From: Actinomycetota bacterium | GTDB lineage: Bacteria > Actinomycetota > Thermoleophilia > Solirubrobacterales > Solirubrobacteraceae | NCBI GenBank assembly: GCA_005883905.1 | Contig: VAYD01000300.1 | Location: 1 to 5,806, forward strand | Direction: 5' to 3' | Length of the DNA: 5,806 nucleotides | Shown here: positions 1-5,806 of the stretch, one piece after another | Layout of the letters: each line of letters begins with the position of its first letter | Position numbering within the stretch: position 1 is the stretch's first letter | Notes under the pieces: generated by a model | The model's database searches: none | Seen by the model: the letters and a program-made list of their open reading frames with translations, nothing else | What the model was told of the DNA's origin: nothing | Position numbers and translations under genes: made by a program

Positions 1-438
1 GGCGACGATCCCGATGCCGCCCCAGGCCGTCCACAGGCCGACCGCGCGCCCGCGCTCCTCGGGCGGGAACGTCGCCGCGATCACCGCCAGCCCAGCGGGG
101 GTGAGCAGCGCGCCGAACACGCCCTGCAGCGCCCGCGCCACGACCAGCAGCTCAATCGTCGGCGCGACCGCGCAGATCAACGATGCGACGCCGAAGCCGG
201 CCACGCCGAGCGTGAACACCCGCTTCTCGCCGAACAGGTCGCCGAGCGAGCCGGCGACGAGGATCAGCGAGCTGAGCGTCAGCAGGTAGGCGTTGGAGAT
301 CCACTGCTGCCCGGCGAGCCCGCCGCCGAGGTCCGAGCGGATCGCGGGCAGCGCCACGTTGACGACCGTCGAGTCGACGGACACGACAGCCGTGCCCATG
401 ATCGCGGCGATCAGGACGAGCCGTTTGTCCTTGTCCAC
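1..438 (-). CDS. MFS transporter, DHA2 (EmrB/QacA-like) drug-exporter family, N-terminal part
   Basis: This is the N-terminal 146 codons of an inner-membrane proton-coupled exporter; family members have about 450-520 residues, so most of the gene lies beyond the left edge. The minus-strand translation begins VDKDKRLVLIAAIMG. TM1 ends in the DHA signature STVVNVALPAI (about residues 23-33). TM2 leads into the MFS motif A loop GSLGDLFGEKR (63-73), and RALQGVFGALLTPAG (102-116) is the motif B/TM4 region. The GTG at 436-438 is chosen because it gives the N-terminus usual for this family. An in-frame GTG at 445-447, one base past the regulator's stop, would add three residues. Neither start has a clear Shine-Dalgarno sequence, so coupling to the upstream ROK gene 10 bp away is likely. 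The substrate is unknown. Co-transcription with a sugar-responsive regulator allows a role in sugar or glycoside efflux as well as drug export. Confidence 0.88.
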   Translation of the reverse strand, partial: MDKDKRLVLIAAIMGTAVVSVDSTVVNVALPAIRSDLGGGLAGQQWISNAYLLTLSSLILVAGSLGDLFGEKRVFTLGVAGFGVASLICAVAPTIELLVVARALQGVFGALLTPAGLAVIAATFPPEERGRAVGLWTAWGGIGIVA

Positions 439-448
439 CCACCGCACG

Positions 449-1591
449 CTACAGAGCAATCGGCCGCTGCTCGAAGACGCGGTCCAGCGCGTCGTCGCGG
501 CCGATCGCCAGCGCCCCGTCGAGGACCGCCGACTCGCCGAGCGCGGAGACCTCCACGCGCGGCGGCGCCGGGAGCCTCTGGGCGAGCTCCGTGCAGATCG
601 GGTCGACCAGCAGATCGCCGTTGGAGCCCACGCCGCCGCCGAGAACGACGAGCCCGACGTCGACCACCGCCGCGATCGGGACGACGTGGAGCGCGATCCG
701 CCGCGCCTCCTCCGCGACCACCTCGCGGGCGACAGCGTCGCCGCGGCGCGCGGCGGCGAACACGTCGCGCGGGTCGAACGGCGGCGCCAGCGCCGTCCCG
801 GCGCCCGCGGCGCGCTCGGCGGCAAGGCGCGAGAGCGCCGGCGCCGACGGATCCAGCGCCGGCTCGAGCCGCGCCAGGTCGACCTCTCCGGCCAGCCCGT
901 TGCGCCCGCGGTGCAGCTCTCCGCCCAGCACGAGCCCCGCGCCGAGCCCCGTCCCGACCGACACGAACACGAAGTCGTCGACGCCGCGACCGACGCCGCG
1001 CCAGCGCTCGCCGAGCGCCGCGAGGTTCACGTCGTTCTCGACGGTCACGGGCATCCCGAGCACGCGCTCGGCCTCCGCCGCAACGTCGAGGTCCTCGAGG
1101 CCATGGATGTTCTCCGCCAGCAGCACGCGCCCATCCGGGGCCACCGCCCCGGGAACGCCGACGACCGCGCTGTCGACGCGCTCGCGGGGGAGGCCCGTGG
1201 CCTCCACCAGCGCGGCGGTCAGGTCGGCCATGCGGTCCAGCACCTCGCCCGCCTCCGCGCGTGGCAGCTCGACGTCCTGGCGTGCACGGACGCTGCCGGC
1301 GAGGTCGCAGATGGCGCCGCGCAGGAAGCGGGTGCCGAGGTCGAGGCCGAGCACCAACGCGGCCTCGGGCACCGGCTCGAAGAACACGGCGCCGTAGGTC
1401 GGCCCGTCGCCGGCGGCATCCGTCTCGCGCACGAGCCCGGCGTCGAGCAGCGACGTCAGCGCCGCGGACGCCGTCGGCTTCGAGATCCCCGCGCTGCGGC
1501 TGATCTGGGCGCGCGAGATCGGTGCGCCCGCGCGGATCGTGTCGAGCACGGCACGCTCGTTCAAATGCTTCAGGAAGGGTTGTCGCGCCAT
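449..1591 (-). CDS. ROK-family transcriptional regulator (HTH plus sugar-kinase-like domain)
   Basis: This 380-residue protein is the normal length for a NagC/XylR-type ROK regulator. It is probably the sugar-sensing repressor of the divergent transporter operon. The N-terminal winged HTH covers about residues 8-57 (LNERAVLDTIRAGAPISRAQ, then the recognition helix around ISKPTASAALTSLL). The actin-like ATPase fold follows: phosphate-1 motif DLGT (84-87), GVPG (145-148), the sugar-site/catalytic motif ENDVN (185-189), GTGLGAG (213-219) and LGGGVG (317-322). The usual ROK zinc site (a GH dipeptide plus a CxCGxxGC cluster) is absent; the sequence there is AGEVDLARL (234-242). Kinase activity is therefore doubtful, although the Asp of ENDVN is kept. 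The ATG at 1591 fits the family N-terminus but has no Shine-Dalgarno sequence. An in-frame GTG at 1619-1621 would add ten residues and is less likely. The MFS gene follows directly. Confidence 0.93.
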   Translation of the reverse strand: MARQPFLKHLNERAVLDTIRAGAPISRAQISRSAGISKPTASAALTSLLDAGLVRETDAAGDGPTYGAVFFEPVPEAALVLGLDLGTRFLRGAICDLAGSVRARQDVELPRAEAGEVLDRMADLTAALVEATGLPRERVDSAVVGVPGAVAPDGRVLLAENIHGLEDLDVAAEAERVLGMPVTVENDVNLAALGERWRGVGRGVDDFVFVSVGTGLGAGLVLGGELHRGRNGLAGEVDLARLEPALDPSAPALSRLAAERAAGAGTALAPPFDPRDVFAAARRGDAVAREVVAEEARRIALHVVPIAAVVDVGLVVLGGGVGSNGDLLVDPICTELAQRLPAPPRVEVSALGESAVLDGALAIGRDDALDRVFEQRPIAL

Positions 1592-1596
1592 CTGAG

Positions 1597-1609
1597 AAGG
1601 AACTCTAAC
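1597..1609 (+). promoter_or_regulatory. Candidate ROK operator copy A, next to the regulator start codon
   Basis: AAGGAACTCTAAC matches AAAGTTCTCTAAC at 1661-1673 in 10 of 13 positions and in the same orientation. GAG and CTC (1594-1596 shifted by one to 1603-1605) flank it as a weak imperfect dyad. It lies 5-17 bases before the ROK start codon, within the expected leader of that gene, so binding here could give autoregulation. ROK regulators of actinobacteria commonly bind dyads ending in a CTAAC-like half-site; that is general family knowledge, and binding of this protein is inferred. Confidence 0.45.
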
Positions 1610-1621
1610 GGGATCAAGCAC

Positions 1622-1651
1622 TTGACTTCGGCGAATGCGCAGGAGTAGCGT
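1622..1651 (+). promoter_or_regulatory. Candidate sigma-70-type promoter for the ABC transporter operon
   Basis: A -35 element TTGACT (1622-1627, five of six consensus bases) is followed after 18 bp by TAGCGT (1646-1651), a weak -10 that keeps the first, second and last consensus positions. Transcription would start near 1657-1660, about 32 bases before the ATG of the binding-protein gene. The downstream operator copy (1661-1673) would then sit at the transcription start, a typical place for a repressor to block initiation. The assignment rests on sequence resemblance only. Confidence 0.5.
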
Positions 1652-1654
1652 CAC

Positions 1655-1673
1655 GCTCGTAAAGTTCTCTAAC
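1655..1673 (+). promoter_or_regulatory. Candidate ROK operator copy B, at the transporter transcription start
   Basis: The half-site AAAGTTCTCTAAC occupies 1661-1673. Including the six bases to its left gives a 19-bp imperfect dyad (1655-1673) in which five of nine base pairs are symmetric around 1664. It lies directly downstream of the proposed -10 element. The copy-to-copy distance from site A is 64 bp, close to six helical turns, so both copies would face the same side of the DNA. This is consistent with cooperative or looped repression by a ROK dimer or tetramer. Confidence 0.5.
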
Positions 1674-1676
1674 CAC

Positions 1677-1686
1677 AAAGGTGAGG
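1677..1686 (+). promoter_or_regulatory. Ribosome binding site of the substrate-binding protein gene
   Basis: The purine-rich AAAGGTGAGG ends four bases before the ATG at 1691 and supports that start codon. It is the clearest Shine-Dalgarno sequence in the window, fitting the high expression usually needed for an extracytoplasmic binding protein. Confidence 0.7.
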
Positions 1687-1690
1687 ACAG

Positions 1691-3040
1691 ATGAGAACGC
1701 TTCTCGGCTCGACGGTGGCCCTGGCGGCGACGGTGGGCCTCACGGCCTGCGGCGGCTCGAGCGGCTCCAACAGCTCCGGCTCGCCCGCCTCGGCCGCGCA
1801 GGCCGACAACGGCAAGCCCGTGACGATCACCTTCTGGAGCGGCTACACCAGCCGTGAGAAGGGCGTGTTCGACTCGGTCCTCAAGGACTTCACGGCGGCG
1901 CACCCGAACATCAAGGTCAAGAGCGTCGGCGGGATCAACGACGACAAGATCGTCCAGGCGATCCGCGGCGGCAATGGCCCGGACGTCGCGCTCTCCTTCC
2001 AGACCGACTACCTCGGCAACTACTGCGGGGCCGGCGCCTGGATCGACCTCAAGCCGTACATCGAGCGCGACAAGGTCGACCTGAGCCAGCTCCCCGCGCC
2101 GGTGCGCGCGTTCTCGGAGTTCAACGGCAAGCGCTGCGCGATGCCGGCGCTCGCCGACGTGTACGGCCTCTACTACAACAAGAAGCTCTTCCGGCAGGCC
2201 GGCATCACATCCCCGCCGAAGACGACGTCCGAGCTGACGGCCGACGCCAAGAAGCTCACGCAGCGCAACCCCGACGGCTCGCTGAAGGTCGTCGGCTTCA
2301 ACCCGACGTTCGGCTGGTACGAGATGGTCCACGCCCACGCCGCCCCGAGCTTCGGCGCGAAGTGGACCGACGCGAGCGGCAAGTCGATCCTCGGCACCGA
2401 CCCCGGTTGGGCGCGGATGCTGCGCTGGCAGAAGGCGCTCGTCGACTACTACGGCTTCGACAACCTGCAGCGCTTCAAGGCGCGCGCCGGCGACGAGTGG
2501 ACCGCGTCCAACGCCTTCGAGACCGGCAAGGTCGCCATGAACATCGACGGCGAGTACCGCACGGCGTTCATCTCCAAGGAGCATCCCGAGCTCGACTACG
2601 GGACGGCGCCCATGCCGGTCGACGACGCCCACCCCGAGCTCTACGGCTCGGGCTACGTCGTGGGCAACACGCTCGGCATCCCGCGCACGTCCAAGCACCA
2701 GGCGCAGGCCTGGGAGCTCATCAGGTACCTGTCCACGGACCCGGGGGCGCTCACGAAGCTCTCCAACGGCCTGAAGAACGTGCCCACGACGACGACGTCG
2801 CTGGCCGACCCGGCGCTGAAGGCCAACCCGCAGTTCAAGACGTTCCTGAAGATCTTCACCAACCCGAACACCTCCACGACGCCGATCACGATCATCGGCG
2901 CCGCCAACCAGGAGCTGTTCCAGACCTTCCTGCAGAAGTGGCAGTCGGGCCACGTCACGAACCTCGAGGACGGCCTCAAGAACGTCGACAAGGAGATCGA
3001 GGCGCAGATGGCCAACGCCACGGCGGGCCAGGCGCCGTGA
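1691..3040 (+). CDS. Carbohydrate ABC transporter substrate-binding lipoprotein (family 1 SBP)
   Basis: This 449-residue protein captures sugar or oligosaccharide at the outer face of the membrane and delivers it to the permeases encoded next. The N-terminus has a lipoprotein signal peptide: MRTLLG, a hydrophobic stretch, and the lipobox LTAC with the lipidated Cys20, followed by a Ser/Gly/Ala linker to about residue 40. The mature domain starts with PVTITFWSGYTSREKG (43-58). It contains the family features GNGPDVALSF (94-103), WIDLKPYIE (117-125), a GLYYNKKLFRQAGI segment (159-172) and an AFETGKVAMNIDGEY stretch (275-289). Aromatic residues such as Trp209, Trp240, Trp246 and Trp270 are candidates for stacking on sugar rings. 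Cys112 and Cys149 are the only cysteines after the lipobox and could form a disulfide. The start is supported by a good RBS. The stop overlaps the next gene's GTG. The specific sugar cannot be told from sequence alone. Confidence 0.95.
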   Translation: MRTLLGSTVALAATVGLTACGGSSGSNSSGSPASAAQADNGKPVTITFWSGYTSREKGVFDSVLKDFTAAHPNIKVKSVGGINDDKIVQAIRGGNGPDVALSFQTDYLGNYCGAGAWIDLKPYIERDKVDLSQLPAPVRAFSEFNGKRCAMPALADVYGLYYNKKLFRQAGITSPPKTTSELTADAKKLTQRNPDGSLKVVGFNPTFGWYEMVHAHAAPSFGAKWTDASGKSILGTDPGWARMLRWQKALVDYYGFDNLQRFKARAGDEWTASNAFETGKVAMNIDGEYRTAFISKEHPELDYGTAPMPVDDAHPELYGSGYVVGNTLGIPRTSKHQAQAWELIRYLSTDPGALTKLSNGLKNVPTTTTSLADPALKANPQFKTFLKIFTNPNTSTTPITIIGAANQELFQTFLQKWQSGHVTNLEDGLKNVDKEIEAQMANATAGQAP

Positions 3041-3306
3041 GCGCCGCGGCGCTCGCTCTTCCTCGTCGCAACACCGCTGCGCGGCGCCGCGCCCAGCGGC
3101 GCCGCCGCCTGCTGATCCTGGGGCTGATGAGCCCGTGGATCGTCGGCTTCGGCGTGTTCTTCGGCTATCCGCTGGTCTACAGCGCGTACCTGTCGTTCAC
3201 GCACTACGACCTGCTGAGCTCGCCGCGCTGGATCGGCACCGCCAACTACGACTTCCTGTTCGGCGGCGACAAGCAGGTGTGGCCGGCGGTGAAGAACACG
3301 CTCTGG

Positions 3307-3327
3307 TTCATGTGCCGCTGCAGGTGA
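3307..3327 (+). other. Frameshift junction within the permease gene
   Basis: TTC at 3307-3309 is the last codon fitting the family in the first frame, and GTG at 3312-3314 begins the fit in the second, so only two bases separate them. The first frame ends at TGA 3325-3327. In the second frame a GTG at 3324-3326 overlaps that stop as GTGA, the same arrangement as at the true gene junctions. No homopolymer and no slippery heptamer of the X XXY YYZ kind is present, so programmed frameshifting is not supported. Confidence 0.8.
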
Positions 3328-3993
3328 TCCTCGCGTGCAGCATCGCGATGCTCGTGGCGCGCGCCCGGCGCGGGGTCGGCATCTACCGGACGCTCTTCTA
3401 CCTGCCGGCGCTCACGCCGCCGGTGGCCGCGACGCTCGGGTTCCTGTTCCTGCTGAACCCGTCGACGGGGCCGGTCAACACGATCCTCGGCTGGTTCGGG
3501 ATCACCGGCCCGCTGTGGTTCGACTCGCCGTCGTGGTCCAAGCCGTCGCTGGTCCTGCTCGGCCTCTGGGGAGTCGGCAACACGATGGTGATCTTCCTGG
3601 CGGCGATCGTCGACGTGCCGCGCCACCTGCTGGAGTCCGCCGAGCTCGACGGCGCAGGCTGGTGGCGCCGGTTGCGCTGGGTGACGCTGCCGTCGATCAG
3701 CCCCGTGATCCTGTTCGCGGTGCTCGTCGGCGTGATCGATGGGCTGCAGTACTTCACGCAGGCCTACGTCGCAAGCTCGATCGCCGGTGCCGGGACGGCG
3801 AACGCGGGTGACAGCACAGTCACGCTCGGATACCCCGAGAACTCGACGCTGATGTACCCGGTGCTCCTGTACCAGCAGGGCTTCCGCTACTTCAACATGG
3901 GCTACGCCGCGGCGCTGTCGATCGTGCTGTTCGGCGCGGCGCTGATCGTCACGATCGCGATCCTGCGGGCCGCGCGGCGGTTCGTGCACTACC

Positions 3994-3999
3994 AGGGAG
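3994..3999 (+). promoter_or_regulatory. Ribosome binding site of the second permease gene
   Basis: AGGGAG lies ten bases before the ATG at 4010, inside the 3' end of the preceding permease gene. It supports the ATG that overlaps the upstream stop as ATGA. Confidence 0.5.
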
Positions 4000-4009
4000 C
4001 GGCGCGCAC

Positions 4010-4897
4010 ATGAGCGCCACCGTGCTCGAAGCCCCGGCCATCGCGCTGCCGCGCCGCGAGCTGCCGCGCGCGGTTCGGCGCAAGCGGTTCCTGATCGCGG
4101 TGGCCGACCACAGCCTGCTGATCGCCGCCGCGATCATGTTCCTCGCGCCGCTGCTCTTCATCGTTCTGACCTCGTTCATGACGAACGACCAGGCGCTGTC
4201 GTCGAAGATCTGGCCGTCGCCGTTCCAGTGGAACTTCGGGCGCGCCTTCAGCGAGGCGCCGCTGTGGCGCTACTCGCTGAACACGATGATCTACGCGACG
4301 CTGTCGACGATCGGCGTGCTCGTGTCGAGCATTCCCGTCGCCTACGCGCTGTCACGGCTGCGCTGGCGCGGGCGCAACGTCGCGTTCGTGCTGGTCCTGG
4401 CGACGATGATGCTGCCGGCGCAGGTGACCGTGGTGCCGCTGTACGTCATGTACGCGAAGCTGCACCTGGTCGGGACGCTGTGGCCGCTGATCATCCCGAA
4501 CTGGTTCGGCGACGCCTTCTCGATCTTCCTGCTGCGCCAGTTCTTCATGACGATCCCGGAGGAGTACTCCGACGCCGCGCGCGTGGACGGCTGCAGCGAG
4601 CTGCGGATCATGCTGACGGTCGTGCTGCGGCTGGCGAAGCCGGCGATCGCCGCAGTGGCGCTGTTCTCGTTCCTGTACGCCTGGAATGACTTCTTCGGAC
4701 CGCTGCTCTATACCGGCGAGAACGATGCGCACTGGACGCTGTCGGTCGGGCTGGCGAACTTCCGCTCCCTGCACCAGGTCGAGTGGAACGTGACGATGGC
4801 GGCGACACTGCTCGTGATGCTGCCGGTGATCGCGCTGTTCTTCGCCGCACAGAAGGCGTTCGTCGAGGGCGTGACGCTGACGGGGGTGAAGGGATGA
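4010..4897 (+). CDS. Carbohydrate ABC transporter permease, MalG/UgpE type
   Basis: This 295-residue inner-membrane protein is the second channel subunit of the sugar importer and has normal family length. Six membrane segments can be read at about 36-57, 91-114, 123-146, 157-176, 209-225 and 261-280. The conserved cytoplasmic EAA loop is EYSDAARVDGCSELRIM (185-201) plus LRLAKP (206-211), the contact site for the ATP-binding subunit. Other MalG-type marks are ATMMLPAQVTVVPLY (131-145), LYAWNDFFGPLLY (222-234), and the typical C-terminal end QKAFVEGVTLTGVKG. The ATG overlaps the stop of the first permease (ATGA at 4010-4013) and has an RBS. The stop overlaps the GH4 start (ATGA at 4894-4897). 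The gene is intact, unlike its partner. No ATPase gene lies in the window, so a shared MsiK/UgpC-like ATPase encoded elsewhere probably energises the system. Confidence 0.95.
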   Translation: MSATVLEAPAIALPRRELPRAVRRKRFLIAVADHSLLIAAAIMFLAPLLFIVLTSFMTNDQALSSKIWPSPFQWNFGRAFSEAPLWRYSLNTMIYATLSTIGVLVSSIPVAYALSRLRWRGRNVAFVLVLATMMLPAQVTVVPLYVMYAKLHLVGTLWPLIIPNWFGDAFSIFLLRQFFMTIPEEYSDAARVDGCSELRIMLTVVLRLAKPAIAAVALFSFLYAWNDFFGPLLYTGENDAHWTLSVGLANFRSLHQVEWNVTMAATLLVMLPVIALFFAAQKAFVEGVTLTGVKG

Positions 4898-5806
4898 AGG
4901 TCGCGGTCGTCGGCGCAGGCTCGACGTACACGCCCGAGCTCGTCTCGGGGCTGTCGCCGCTCGGGGTCGACGAGCTCGCGCTCCACGACATCGACGCCAC
5001 GCGGCGCGATGTCGTCGGTGCGATGGCGCGCCGCATGCTGGCTCGCGACCGGTTCAGCGGCTGCATCGACGTGACGGACGATCTCGGCCGGGCGCTCGAC
5101 GGCGCCGACTTCGTGCTCATCCAGATCCGCGTCGGCGGACAGGAGGCGCGGCTCGCGGACGAGACCGCGCCGCTCGCGTGCGGATGCATCGGCCAGGAGA
5201 CCACCGGCGCCGGCGGCCTGGCGAAGGCGCTGCGCACGGTCCCAGTGGTGCTGGAGATCGCCGATGAGGTGCGGGCGCGGGCCGCCGACGGCGCGTGGAT
5301 CGTCGACTTCACCAACCCGGTCGGGATCGTGACGCGCGCCCTCCTTGACGCCGGGCACCGAGCAGTCGGGCTGTGCAACGTCGCGATCGGGTTCCAGCGG
5401 CTGTTCGCGCGGCTGCTCGGCGTCGAGCCGGCGCGTGTGCTCGTGGATCAGGTCGGGCTGAACCACCTGACCTGGGTGCGAGCGGCGCGCGTCGACGGGG
5501 CGGACGTGCTCGGCGCGCTGATCGCCGACCACGTCGATGACCTCGCCGCGCAGAGCGCGATGGCCCCGGAGATCGTCGAGCGCCTGGGCGTCGTGCCGTC
5601 GTACTACCTGCGCTACTTCTACCTCCACGACGAGGTGCTCGAGCACCAGCGCCACGCGACGCCGCGCGCGCAGGAGGTCATGGACATCGAGCGCTCGCTG
5701 CTCGAGCTGTACCGCGACCCGTCAGTCGACACCAAGCCCGCGCTGCTCGAGCGCCGCGGCGGCGCGTTCTACAGCGAGGCCGCCACACAGCTCGTCGCGT
5801 CGCTGC
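4894..5806 (+). CDS. Glycoside hydrolase family 4, 6-phospho-beta-glucosidase subgroup, N-terminal part
   Basis: This cytoplasmic enzyme should hydrolyse a glycosidic bond by the unusual GH4 redox/elimination route that needs NAD+ and a divalent metal. The first 304 residues are present, against about 420-450 in the family; the rest lies past the right edge. The NAD-binding Rossmann start is MKVAVVGAGSTYTPELV (1-17). QIRVGGQEARLADE (77-90) and IGQETTGAGGLAKALRT (99-115) are hallmarks of the CelF/LicH/BglT-like subgroup. DFTNPVG is at 138-144. Cys161 in LCNVAIG and His191 in GLNHLTW match the family's metal ligands. A Tyr in PSYYLRYFY (235-243) probably supplies the catalytic base, but I cannot say which one. 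The ATG overlaps the permease stop (ATGA), with a GGGGG run seven bases upstream. Classic members act on 6-phosphorylated glycosides made by PTS uptake. Here uptake is by an ABC system, so the true substrate is uncertain. Confidence 0.93.
   Translation, partial: MKVAVVGAGSTYTPELVSGLSPLGVDELALHDIDATRRDVVGAMARRMLARDRFSGCIDVTDDLGRALDGADFVLIQIRVGGQEARLADETAPLACGCIGQETTGAGGLAKALRTVPVVLEIADEVRARAADGAWIVDFTNPVGIVTRALLDAGHRAVGLCNVAIGFQRLFARLLGVEPARVLVDQVGLNHLTWVRAARVDGADVLGALIADHVDDLAAQSAMAPEIVERLGVVPSYYLRYFYLHDEVLEHQRHATPRAQEVMDIERSLLELYRDPSVDTKPALLERRGGAFYSEAATQLVASL

Larger units (their letters stand above)
1592..1690. promoter_or_regulatory. Divergent intergenic control region between regulator and transporter operon
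   Basis: These 99 bp are the only sizeable non-coding DNA in the window and separate two start codons that face away from each other. They hold a sigma-70-like promoter for the transporter, two copies of a CTCTAAC-containing sequence likely to be operators, and the transporter's ribosome binding site. The region is more AT-rich than its surroundings. I could not find a convincing -35/-10 pair for the minus-strand regulator gene. No stem-loop of terminator or riboswitch type is visible. Confidence 0.8.
3037..4013 (+). pseudogene. Sugar ABC transporter permease, MalF/UgpA type, interrupted by a frameshift
   Basis: This gene should encode the first of two membrane subunits of the importer but is split between two frames. 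Frame one starts at GTG 3037 (overlapping the binding-protein stop as GTGA). It gives 96 residues: an Arg-rich cytoplasmic N-terminus, TM1 (about 25-53), WIGTANYDFLF, and KNTLWF, then MCRCR and a stop at 3325-3327. The family sequence resumes in another frame with VPLQVILACSIAMLV from GTG 3312 and runs to the stop at 4011-4013. That part holds five further membrane segments and an intact EAA loop (AELDGAGWWRRLRWVTLP, about 3636-3689), which docks the ATPase. Joined, the protein would be about 325 residues, normal for the family. Relative to homologues as I remember them, about three residues are missing at the join, pointing to a loss of about 10 bases rather than one. Sequencing error, real inactivation and expression as two pieces all remain possible. 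Confidence 0.85.

Noticed and set aside
293..1648. A 451-codon plus-strand reading frame opposite the ROK and MFS genes
   Set aside because: The translation is low-complexity Arg/Ala/Glu-rich with no family resemblance, and it lies antisense to two well-supported genes.
1592..1690. A riboswitch or attenuator in the divergent intergenic region
   Set aside because: The leader is only about 30 bases from the proposed transcription start to the ATG, and no stem-loop with a U-run is present.
449..2953. An 834-codon minus-strand reading frame extending the regulator far upstream, antisense to the binding-protein gene
   Set aside because: Only the last 380 codons look like a protein family (ROK). 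The upstream part is Arg/Val/Asp-rich antisense of the clearly real binding-protein gene, a usual by-product of high GC content.
2362..3327. A 321-codon plus-strand frame spanning the end of the binding protein and the start of the permease
   Set aside because: Only the part from 3037 is permease-like. The earlier part is an out-of-frame reading of the binding-protein gene.
3304..3327. Programmed -1 ribosomal frameshifting to join the two permease halves
   Set aside because: The direction would fit, but no slippery heptamer or clear downstream structure is visible, and the joined product would still lack about three residues of a membrane helix.
4708..5655. A 315-codon minus-strand frame opposite the second permease and the GH4 gene
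   Set aside because: It is antisense to two genes with clear motifs, and its translation has no recognisable domain.

Overview
The window is very GC-rich with strong G/C preference at third codon positions. It carries a bacterial sugar-uptake locus of a type common in Actinomycetota. The permease, binding-protein and MFS sequences resemble those of high-GC actinobacteria. A soil lineage such as the Thermoleophilia/Solirubrobacterales is a guess from composition and protein style, not a demonstrated assignment.

Layout: two divergent transcription units face away from a 99-bp control region (1592-1690). Leftward (minus strand) lie a ROK-family HTH regulator (449-1591) and, 10 bp after its stop, the N-terminal 146 codons of a DHA2-type MFS exporter (1-438) that runs off the left edge. 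Rightward (plus strand) lie an ABC-transporter lipoprotein that binds sugar (1691-3040), a MalF/UgpA-type permease (3037-4013) broken by a frameshift near 3310, a MalG/UgpE-type permease (4010-4897), and the first 304 codons of a glycoside hydrolase family 4 enzyme of the 6-phospho-beta-glucosidase subgroup (4894 to the right edge). Each junction in this operon is a 4-bp stop/start overlap (GTGA or ATGA), so the genes are almost certainly co-transcribed and translationally coupled.

How it works together (inference): the lipoprotein captures an oligosaccharide outside the cell, the two permeases form the channel, and an ATPase encoded elsewhere powers import. The GH4 enzyme then cleaves the imported glycoside or its phosphorylated form. 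The ROK protein probably represses both units. A repeated CTCTAAC-type sequence lies once just upstream of the ROK start codon and once just downstream of a TTGACT/TAGCGT promoter for the transporter.

The most notable feature is the lesion in the first permease. Either the transporter is inactivated in this strain, or the protein is made in two pieces, or the assembly has an error there. The rest is a recognisable catabolic locus. I did not find a clearly new system, mobile element, CRISPR array or RNA gene.
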